From Cyclospora cayetanensis (taxonomy: Eukaryota; Apicomplexa; Conoidasida; Eucoccidiorida; Eimeriidae), in contig NW_020312193.1 of the NCBI RefSeq assembly GCF_002999335.1, positions 1 through 48,350 on the forward strand: 48,350 nt of DNA. Reading direction: 5' to 3'. The position numbers and the translations under genes were made by a program. The notes under the pieces were generated by a model, which was given only the letters and a program-made list of their open reading frames with translations, ran no database searches and had not been told where the DNA came from. Of this stretch, positions 34,136 through 45,100 are shown piece after piece. The number at the start of each line of letters is the position of its first letter. The stretch's first letter is position 1.

Positions 34136-37100
34136 TGGCGGAATGAGGCAACAAGACAACCCCCCCAATAGGAGGGTCTCCGACGAGGCGGCGCCTGCGG
34201 CAGGTAGAGACTCAGCATGGAACTGCCGAAGAAGTCACCTTTAAATATGCAAATATCAAGGTATAATCGAAAAATGATAAAACTGCGTGGAATTTAGATT
34301 GTGGGGCCGGGGTGTCCGTGTGTTGTGGTTGGTGGGCCGCGCAGTAGTCGATGCTCTTGTGTAAATTTGCTTCCCTTCCTGTTTGGTAGCAATATAAATG
34401 CTTGCATAATTACTATCAAAAAATATATGCACAGTATGTTGAACATATACCAGTGGCAAATAAAGCAGGAACAAAAACCAGTCCAGGATATGGAGTAAAA
34501 AGTGCCCGACATGTGGTACCAAACGACGTAAGGCTTAGCAACCAGGCAGAAGGTCAGAAACCAATAGCGATATATCTGATTTAGTGCTACAACAGCCATG
34601 TGTGGACCCTTGGGGCCGCAGCTGACGGTTTGATAGTCTCATAGAGACTAACTTAGCCAGAGAGCCTAAATATAACCTTGCCATTTGCGGAGCTGCGTAC
34701 AACATTCGCTGGTGCGACTCTATCATGCAATATTTGTGTTTCTTGCCGCCGAGATAAGGCACTCGTGCCAGACCCATACACGATGTTGCATGGTGCTTCA
34801 GTTGCCTTTAGGTTTCGCCGAGAGATCAACAGGTGCCTCTGTCACAGTTCAGAAAAGTAAAGACGCAATTATGGTGAACAAGTCGTAGAACTTGGAGGAT
34901 ACTCATACCAAAAACATATTAGGATTTTCCGTCAACCCATACAGTCTTCGAGCTTCATCAATCCATTATCCGGGGAGTCCCATGCTTCAAGCTTCATCAA
35001 GGCATCAGAATGAGCTCGAGAGGAAATGCCTTCTATGATTTGTCCAGCGTGCTGCATACCGCTTTATCTGAAAATCCGTAGAAAGAGACATTTCACTCCA
35101 GGCTCAACTCAACTTTAATATAATGAGACTGAGTGTTTTCCATAAAACTCTCTCCTTTCCCTACTCGCGCCCCTCAGAAGTTTCGACATTATTGGACAGA
35201 GACAGCAAGGACACGCGTAGCTGCGATCTCTAAGCACTCCAAGCGTTCGTAGCTAGCTGCGCAGAGCATATAGTGCACTCTCGCACGGCATTGCACCTTC
35301 TTGCATTAAACTTACAGCACGCTCAATAAATAAGGTGCACCGACAAAAAAGTCAATCGGTCAACTGTTTACTAATTCAAATAATTATATAGATCGTGTAG
35401 TAGAACGTGCGAAACTGTAGCTCAGCTGGCCATAGAGACCCTGTTGGTCCCAAAGTCAGTAAACACGCCATTGGAAGTTATTAAGGTTTCTTCCAAAAGC
35501 GCTTCTCCAGTTAACTGCTTAGCACGAAAGATTTTCGTACACAAAGTAATAGGGGTATATAGGTTGAGCGTCGCTGCAACTTCTGAGCACTTCAAGCATT
35601 CACAACAAGTTGCACACAGAACACACAAGGCGTTGCATCTTGCTGTACCTGTTTAGTGGTATCATGGAACTAATAAGAATATACGCACAGCCAGAACAAA
35701 CATTCAACTCTTCACTAGATTATAATCAATTATAACTATCATAGTAAAACATTTTCAAGTGTAGCCTTGACCACCACCGTGCGCTTCAAGGCCGTTTGAG
35801 TCACACGGGGGAGTGGCTGGTGGTTACTTAGCTGTCGAATCTTGATCTAAATGACATCCGTTAGCGTTTGCTGAGGACAGCTCAATAAACATATCGACAT
35901 CTCAGTAGAGCAGTTCAGAGTATGACCGGGACCTGAGAGTGCAGCTCAGGCTGCCATAGGGTCGAAGACTTAACAAGAAGCAATGCCCCCGCAGCCGATT
36001 GCTTAGCTAAATACATCTACGTCTTCCCTATGTTGGCACCCAAATAACATCGCAATCTAGCGTAACGTAGCAGGACTCGCTCTGCTGTATCAGTATGTGT
36101 AGTTCGTGGGCTTTACAGCCCACAAGCTCGAAGGCCCTGGAAGGATCTTAGAATCTTATTTTTCCTCGTTGAATGTGCATTGTGTTGGCTACACTAGGCT
36201 TCTGTGATGCAATAAGAAGCTCGAGGACCGTCCGTTTCCTTTCATGCGTTTCCTTGGGAACAGCTTCCCCTGCATGCGCATCTTCTGAGGCTCAATGAAG
36301 CCTCAATTTAAAAGCACAATCAGGGCTTTCAGACGCAACAGCCTCACCGGAAGCAACGATCAGCCCTTCCCGATGGACATGGACCTCAAGCAACGCCCCT
36401 CTTCCAAAGAGCCTCCAACGAGTGAACAACTCTGGAGAAGGACTAGTGCCCCCAAGTAGATACATCTCGCAGGAAGTCTTCTGAAAAAATGGGAAGAATG
36501 TGAGTAATGCTCACTATCGTCAGCTTTATGCAGATATTTCGCTCAAAGGCCCCCCGTCTAATACGGAAAGGCAGGGAGACGCCGGGCTGCTTCCTTGCCT
36601 TCTTCTATTGTGCACGTAGCATCTGCAGGGCAAAGGGGCCTCCTACAATATTTCGGGGAGGCCCTAAAGCCTATTACGCGTATAAAAGCCATGAAATTTG
36701 CATTCTGAATGAATAATTGGGAAAATCCGCGCCCATTTCAACCGCGTACCACCTGCTGCAATTTTTCCTGGCAAAGCCATCGGCTCACGCCTAGAGCACG
36801 TCGCTTCCCAGCATACAGCGACCCCACCTCCCCTTTCTCCCCTCCTTCTATGAATTTGCAAGGGAATTCAGGGACATACATTTTTCTGGACATCAGCATG
36901 AGAGAGACAGACGCAAAGTTTGATGGAGGCGCGGCTGCCACTTGACCGCCGTGTGTGTCTCTGATCATCCGTGCCCTGGAGAGGGGCGTTGGGAGTTTGG
37001 TGTTCAGCATTAGGGGCCAATCCTGTTCTGGAAGCTCGAAAAATAAATTTTTCTTCCTTTAATTTGTTTCTTCCTAGGTGTCATTCTTTTTGCTCGAGGC

Positions 37101-37763
37101 TACCACTCGCTGGATGTTCACTACTGTTGCCCTACTACACTCTACAGTCGGCAGCGGGTTGCGGTACTGTGCTTCTAATCCGCGAGAAACTTTGCTGCCC
37201 AGTAGAGTCCGTGCACCCTCCAGCCAGCCATTTAATACACTGTTTTAAGACCTTTACATTTGACAAGCGAAGCCTCTGCTGACGCGAACTCCCCTCCCTC
37301 CCCCTCATGGCAGCTGTGGTGACCCCAGCGTGGCCGACTCCGCAACAAACAAAGAATATTTTTTAGCTTCCAGCCTCACAAGGATCTCCTCCAGCATCAC
37401 AGGTTTTTCTCCTAAGCCAACTTGGTCGCAGACGGCGGATAGAGACTCGCAGCGAGGGCAGTCTCTACAAGACGGAGAGAACTGGAGTCTCCCATATCGC
37501 ATTGCCTCGCTACACGGTTTTTCCGCGGCCATAGGAGGCTCTCTGAGGAGCTAAAAAGGCACGCTGCAGCTTCTTGCTGCCTCTTGAGGCGTCCCTCGAC
37601 CTGAATTCCATGTGAGAGGCTCCACACGCAAACTTCCTACTAGGTCCCCTTGACTGCAGTCAATGTCAGGCGTAAGCTTGCAGGCGATTGCTGCAGCCTT
37701 CCCCTTCGATTCGTTGTGCTCGCCTTTTGTCTGCAGCGTGCCCGCCTTTCCCCCTCCGATGCC
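34136..37763. other. divergent intergenic region with degenerate repeats
   Basis: About 3.6 kb between the start codons of EXO1 (-) and the TSP1 gene (+), AT-richer than the surroundings. It holds two diverged copies of one repeat (about 35080-35340 and 35430-35680), no recognisable domain, and only short open frames. Promoters of both genes are expected near its ends but no motif is firm. In-frame codons before ATG 37764 (from 37650) lack an ATG. Confidence 0.45.
35080..35680. repeat. two diverged copies of a dispersed repeat
   Basis: Segments 35080-35340 and 35430-35680 share the ordered words CTGCRAYYTCTRAGCACTYCAAGC, then a GTTGC/GCTGC-containing spacer, then GGCRTTGCAYCTT. A third, weaker relative is at about 16680-16900 (GTTTTCSATAAAACT..CTCTTTCCCT, then CTCAGCTAGTTGCAGGTAGCAT). 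Non-coding; origin unknown. Confidence 0.5.
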
Positions 37764-40700
37764 ATGAGGCAGAGCCCTATCGGCAGGGAGGCGCTGCTCC
37801 AGCACGTGCTTTGCGTTAAATCCGACAAGCCGTTGCTGGCAGCTGCGCTAGAGGGGGAAGCGACCAACTCCCCACAGGCCGCCTGCAGTCCTGAGGACGG
37901 AAGCAGCAGCGAGGCATGGTGTCTCTCCCGTTGCCGCTCTCCCTCTGTACGACGGCAAGGGAAAATGTCTGCAGACGGCGAAGGCAGACAGCCGAGCCGA
38001 CATGTGAAGCTTCTTTCGCTCGACAAGCGATGCCAGACGAGTGCCGCACCCCCTGCAGCGAAGACGCCCGAGGAAAGAAGCCGCTTTTTCCCTCCCAGAG
38101 GGCGCTCCGGAAGCACGCGACTTTCCGACTACTGTTACAGAAAAAGGCCATCAAGGAGATCCCTAGGCCAGTGGATATTGGCAGGCGTGTGGCTATGTGT
38201 GAGCGGCGGCTATATATGGGCACATGCTCAGACAGAAGACAGTAATCCACGCAGAGAGGCCTCCACTGACTGTTCTCTAATGGACTCGCGCTGCCTGCTA
38301 AACTACACTGTCGATTCCCCTGATTTCTTTTACCATCGACGGCATCAGGCGTTGGCGGCTCCAACGATCGCCCCTGCCCTCCTCCTGCAGGAGGAGCAGC
38401 AGCCTGGTGTCTCGCTGCGAGGAGAAGGAGAAGAAGCGAACGGAGGCGTCAACGATGAAGTGGTGCTCACGGAGTCGGACGTTTTCCACTTTGCCGTGCG
38501 CCGACTGCAAAGCATGGGCGCAGGGGGCAGCAGCAGCGGGGGGGGCGGACTGTTTTCACCGCCTCGTCAAGGCGAGGGGGGAGGCGGGGGGAGCAGACGA
38601 AGGCACCAGCAGACGCAACAGCTGACTCTGGATCTAGGAGATCCGCTGGATCCCGCAGCCGCCCGTCCCGCCCGCCCCCTTTTGGAAAGCAACGGTCTCA
38701 TCTGCGAGGACGACGAGCGCGTGGAAGACTTCGGAGTCAAGTGCCGACTGATCGCACGTTCTCTAGGAGGCCGTCTGGGGTGTGAAAAGCGACTCATCGA
38801 CATCTCCCCCGACGGAAGACTGCCCGCAAACATCCCCGCATTCAGTCGCGTGGCAGACGCTTGTCCAATGACTTGTGGGCTCTGCGAAGAGTGCGCTCCA
38901 GGCTGTGCCTTGTGGTTCCTCGGCAACACCTTGTGCGACGCTGTGTGCAACAACGCCGCTTGCCAGTTCGACGGGGGAGACTGCTGGAGTGCAGACTGCG
39001 TAGTAGGACCTTGGACGGAGTGGTCTGCATGCAGCGTCACCTGTGGAGGGCCGGGGACGGAGCGCAGACGCAGAGAAGTCAAAAGCAGAGCCAAACAAGG
39101 AGGCACACCCTGTCCAAAACTCGAGGTCAGAACATATTGGGATGTGTGTATCATACCTACATACTACACATATACACATGTATATGTGTGTATTGTATAC
39201 TTCATTCGTGGACATACACAAATACGCACTGACAGACACACATACAGACACACACATACAGACACACATACAGACACACACATACAGGCACACACATACA
39301 GACAGGCACACATACAGACAGACACACACATACAGACAGGCACACATACAGACACACACATACAGACACACACAGACAGACACGTATGCATATTCATCCA
39401 CCTACATATACACATACATATTATTTATATGTTGGAGCTGCATCCATTCGAGCATACATTGCCATAGTTACTTACACACAGATATACATACACTGATACA
39501 TACATACACTGATACATAGATATACACATATATTATATATTCATACGTACGCATGCACACATACACACACATACATTGATACATGCACAAGCATACACAA
39601 ACATACATTGATACATACACACATACATACATTGATACATACACACCTACACACATACATACATACACCTATACACCTACACACTTATACACCTACACAC
39701 ATACATACACACATACACAAACATACATTGATACATACACAAACATACATTGATACATACACAAACATACATTGATACATACACAAACATACATTGATAC
39801 ATACACAAACATACATTGATACATACACACATACATACATTGATACATACACACATACATACATACGCCTATACACCTACCCACATACACACATACACCT
39901 ACACACATACACACCTATACACCTACACACTTATACACCTACACACTTATACACCTACACACATACACAAACATGCATCCATACACACACATACAACACC
40001 CAAACACACACACATATACACGCACAAGCATGCACATACATACACATACACATAGTACATGTATGAACCCTAATAGTCAGACACACACGCGCCACCAGCA
40101 AGACTTCGACTTTTAGAGTTTTACCCGTAGGTTCAAGGGTTCCACTTGACATTTGGGGGTGTCATGCCGTTTGCATGCATGTGCAAAATAAAGAAAACAA
40201 AGCTGAAAGTGCCCCTGTTTGGGGATGTATCAAGCATCGCAGCCTGTTCGATTGCTGGATGTCTTCCTCCAGTCCGAGTTCACCATTCTATCGCTGACTC
40301 GGCTGCAACGCTTTATCGTGCACAATGCGCGCATCTCTTTGTGTCTTGATCAAGCCTTGCAGAGGCCTCATAATACTGACGAAATGGTGGGAAAAGACGC
40401 GCCTTCTTGCGCTAATCGTGTCTGCAGGAGACGCGTCAGGGGTGCAATTCCAACGTGCCTTGCCCAACACACTGCCAAGTCAGCGAATGGGGAGAGTGGA
40501 CGAGCTGCTCTCAGAGCTGTGGGCTTGGCGTTAGCGTGAGAGAGCGCCACATTCTCAAAGAACCGGATGAAGAAGGTGATTTTGCGCCTTTGCTTCTTCT
40601 TTGGTGTGTGTGTGTAGTCGTTCGTTGGCGCTTCCTCTTTGCTGTGTGTGTGTGTAGTCGTTCGTTGGCGCTTCTTCTCTGGTTTGTGTGTGTGTAGTCG

Positions 40701-42123
40701 TTCATTGGCGCTTCTTCTTTGCTGTGTGTGTGTGTAGTCGTTCGTTGGCGCTTCCTCTTTGCTGTGTGTGTGTGTGTAGTCGTTCGTTGGCGCTTCCTCT
40801 TTGCTGTGTGTGTGTGTGTAGTCGTTCGTTGGCGCTTCTTCTTTGCTGTGTGTGTGTGTAGTCGTTCGTTGGCGCTTCCTCTTTGCTGTGTGTGTGTGTG
40901 TAGTCGTTCGTTGGCGCTGCTTCTTTGGTTTGTGTGGTCGTTCGTTGGCGCTGCTTCTTTGGTTTGTGTGGTCGTTCGTTGGCGCTTCTTCTTTGCTGTG
41001 TGTGTGTGTAGTCGTTCGTTGGCGCTTCTCCGTTGCTGTGTGTGTGTGTAGTCGTTCGTTGGCGCTTCTCCGTTGCTGTGTGTGTGTGTAGTCGTTCGTT
41101 GGCGCTTCTTCTTTGCTGTGTGTGTGTGTAGTCGTTCGTTGGCGCTTCTCCGTTGCTGTGTGTGTGTGTAGTCGTTCGTTGGCGCTTCCTCTTTGCTGTG
41201 TGTGTGTGTAGTCGTTTGTTGGTGCTTTTTCGTTTAGCGCCTTTGCTGCCTCTGCAGCAGAGACGTTCGTAGCGTCTTTATTTCACGCAGTATCCGCTGC
41301 TTGAGCGTCCGTGTGGCTTCCCCCTGAAATCCCCCCGACTCTTCTCCTCCCCTCCGCCTCCTCCCCCAGTATTCCCAAAAGCCTTTTTCGCAGCGTCTCG
41401 CGACGCGGCTGAAACAAAAAGCCACTCAATTCGCTGGTGTCTCTGCAGGCGAGAATTGCCCCACCCTGCGGCAAGAGCGACACTGCTTCCTGACTGCCTG
41501 CGCTGCGGACTGTCTCGTGAGCGACTGGAGTGTCTGGTCGCCTTGCGGAGCTTCTTGTGGAGGGGGTCAGCAGTCGCGACAGCGGCGTGTGCTTTCTCCT
41601 CCTATTGCCACCGGCTCCGCCTGCCCCACACTGCTCGAGTCGAGGGCATGCAACACCTTTTCGTGCGATGGGGGGTGTGAGCTTGGAGAGTGGGGAGAGT
41701 GGACTGCATGCAGCAAAGCGTGCGAGGGAGGCACAAAGACGAGGGCAAGAGCAGTCAAGGCTCTCGAAGCAGACGCAGACTGCCCCCCCAGCACGCAGAC
41801 AGCGCCTTGCAACTTGCATGACTGCGGTTCGTCTCCCCCGACTGCCTCCAAACTGGCACTGCTGCACACTTTGGCTTCCACTCTGCTTCTTCTTCCGCGC
41901 CCTTACGTATTGAGATATTTATACATACACATATTCGACGTGTGTACTGGCGCGTCCTATCTATCTCTATCTACCTACTTCCATCTATCTGCATCTATCC
42001 ATCTCTACATCTATCTCTGTTTCTCTCTCTATACGGAAGCAAGAGCGGCTGAAACTTCTACCGTACCAACAGAGAGACAGAACGCCACAGACAGGCGACC
42101 AAGCAGCCACTCAGTTCACTGTC

Positions 42124-42186
<63 letters not shown>

Positions 42187-45100
42187 GAGAGCCACCCCCT
42201 TTTTTTGTCTGTGCGATTTGCTGGGATCCTTCTGCCTCAGCCGTAGACTGCCTCGCCTCTGAGTGGAGCGCGTGGAGCGCATGCAGCACAAGCTGTGGGG
42301 TCGGAGTGCAGAGAAGACTGCGCGAGGTTCTAAAGGAACCCAAAGGAGCAGGCAACCCCTGTCCCCTGCTCGATCAGCTCAAGCCGTGCGAGCAAGGCGC
42401 TTGCCCAGTCAACTGTATGCTCAGCGAATGGTCCCTTTGGAGCGAATGCTCGCATCCTTGTGGTCTCGGAGAGCAACGGCGAACGCGCCAAGTCTTGGAG
42501 GCGCCTACTTCCGGAGGACGGAATTGCAGTAATCTCGAAGAATTGCGCGCATGCGGCGGAAAGTGCTCTCCGAAATGCATCCTTGGTGACTGGACAGACT
42601 GGACTCCTTGTGGTCCCCTCTGCCAGCAGGTACAGCACCCCCTTCCCTACAATCTGCAGTCTCAGCACGTCTTTTAAAGCATCCTCAACTTGCTTGCTTG
42701 TGCCCTCTTCCTTCTCCCTCCTCCCCTGCTGCGTTAAAGGGCCTTAGGCGGCATGCAGCTCCGCGCATCAAGAAACGCGCAAACAGAGAGCACTCAGAGA
42801 AACACAAAACAAAAACCTCTCGGTGCACGCAATGTGGGATCAAGGAACGCCTTCTGCAACAATGCTCTGTCGAAAAAAAGACTCCTTTTAGTCTTGTCTT
42901 ATAAGCCCGGCTAAAGTCCGTGCTACTACTACTTGTACTCTTACTACTCCTACTTCTGCCATTACTACTCCTACTCTTACTTCTGCTACGACTTCTACTA
43001 TTGCTTCTACTATTGCTTCTACTATGACTTCTACTATGACTTCTACTATGACTTCTACTATTACTTCTACTATTACTTCTGCCATTACTACTCCTACCAC
43101 TCCTCCTCTTCCTCCTACTCCTACTCTTCCTACTCCTACTCTTCCTCCTCCTACTCTTCCTCCTCCTACTCCACTCCTCCTACCACTCCTCCTACCACTC
43201 CTCCTACTACTTCTCCTACTCTTACTCCTCCTCTTACTCCTGTGTTTGGTGAGTACACCCCCTGCAGGCTGGCGGCACGTCGAACCCCACAACTACGCGC
43301 AGCCGAGTGGTCTTATTGGAGGCTCCAGACTGTCCTAATCCTTCGAGTCTCACCGAGTTTCAGCTCTGCTCAGCTCTTGGATTTCGCTGCGATGTAGACT
43401 GCCAGGTGGGACCGTGGTCACAATGGTCTGCATGCAGCAAACCATGCGGGGGAGGCAGCCGTAGGCGAACAAGGGAAATAGTCAGAGTGCCTCAAGGCAA
43501 CGGCAAGGCTTGTGGCGAGCTTGCCGAGGAAGTCGCTTGCGCAACGACTCCCTGCGAGACGCTTGAGGGGCAGACAGTCTTAGACTGTCTGTGGGGAGAG
43601 TGGTCAGAGTTTGGAGCTTGCGACACAACATGTGGGCACGGAAGGAGACACTCTTCACGCGTCGTGCTTGCCTTTCCAAAAGACGCGAATGGAAGAATTC
43701 TTCAGCATCTCTGCTCCGATTCGGAGCGATTTGAAGCCTGTCAAGGACCCCCCTGCCGTGAGTGTTTCTTTGTGTTTGGTAGCGGGGGCGAGAGCTGCGT
43801 TTTCTGCGAAGATTTCCTCACCTGCCCCCCTGTAAACAGTGGGAGAGAGAGAGATATGTATATATGTATATATGTCTCGCACTGCAGTCTGCACCGTTTC
43901 TTCCTCCAGGCAGCTTTGCCTTGCTGAAACGACTTGCCGTGCTCCTACACAGTCCTGAGTTTTGCCAGGTGTAGTCAGACGGACAGACACAAGAAGAGGA
44001 CTGCCCCAGAACTATGATGGCTTCCTGTGCTGCGACATTCACGCGCAGCGGTGGACTGTCAAGTCACAGCGTGGGGAGCTTGGAGCAGCTGTACAGCCAC
44101 TTGCGGGGGAGGAGAGCAGCAACGTCAGAGATCGATCGTTCGTCAGCCCAGAGATGGCGGCTTGGCATGCCCTTCACTCGTCGAGACGCAGATCTGCGGC
44201 TCCTACCCTTGCCGTAAGCAGTTAGTTGCCTTTTTCCCTCCTGCTGTCTGCCCGTGCATGGCTGCCAGCCTAGGAACGAGGGTGTAAGTACACACTGCAC
44301 ACCAGGCGGGAGCGAGAGAAGCCTTGCAGGGGGTCGGAAGGGTTGAACAGGCACAGAAGGGTAGGGGCAGGAAGTGCAAATAATCAGCCGGCTGAACATC
44401 CAAAAAAGCAGTTTACACATACAGATGCAGAAGCACGTCTTTCTCTTGATAGTAGATAGGCCTGTCCAGGTTTGTGCGATGGTGTCGGCAAGATAACTCG
44501 CGGCAACGTGTTGCAAGCCGCCCTTCAAACGCAGCAAATTAGAGAGTTTAGAAGAGCTCTTCCTTCTAGTAGAGAGGGACTGGGAGGCGTACAGCAACGT
44601 GCGTTGTGTCTTGCCACGCAGCAGTGTGCAAGCGAGAAGGAAAAAGAGACTAAGCAGGGGCAGGGAGGAGGGAGAGGGGTAAAAAGGAGAAGGGTGGTGG
44701 ACTGCTGAAGCAGCAGCTGTTTCTGGTCTTTGTGGAATATATACATATATATACATACATATATATGTATGTATAGGCGTGTCATGTGTATGTCTATATG
44801 GGTGTGTGTAAATGTGTGTGTATATATGTGTGTGTGCGTATTTGTATGCATGTGTACGTATGTGATTTTGACGGCTGTATCTGGATGTTGCAGCAACGGA
44901 TTGCTCTATGTCTCAGTGGAGCGACTGGACACCCTGTTCTGCCCTTTGTGGCGAGGGAACGATGCTTCGAACGCGTCGCATTGTGACTGCTGCATCCACC
45001 GACCCCCCTGGGCTTGCATGCGGTCCAGTGCAGGAGGAGACGTCTTGTTATTCCTCCGCAGGTCCGTGTGCTTCTGACTGCGTGCTGGGTAGCTGGACTG

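Noticed and set aside
34294..34599. Hydrophobic minus-strand frame (FCSCFICHWYMF)
   Set aside because: It is short, lies in AT-rich divergent intergenic DNA, has no supporting context, and its hydrophobicity follows from T-rich codons.
40130..40260. GGTTCAAGGGTTCC and GTTCGATTGC words suggesting a tRNA T-loop
   Set aside because: No matching acceptor stem, D-arm or anticodon arm can be folded around them. The first lies in TSP1 intron 1 near the acceptor region.
40605..41232. Regularly spaced repeats resembling a CRISPR array
   Set aside because: There are no unique spacers; the units abut and vary only in TG-run length. The position inside an intron of a eukaryotic gene makes a minisatellite the only sensible reading.
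43024..43338. Thr/Ser/Pro/Leu-rich open frame upstream of TSP1 exon 5
   Set aside because: It is the translated trinucleotide repeat. The exon 5 frame is closed by TGA before the acceptor, and the frame of this ORF does not match the TSP1 coding frame.
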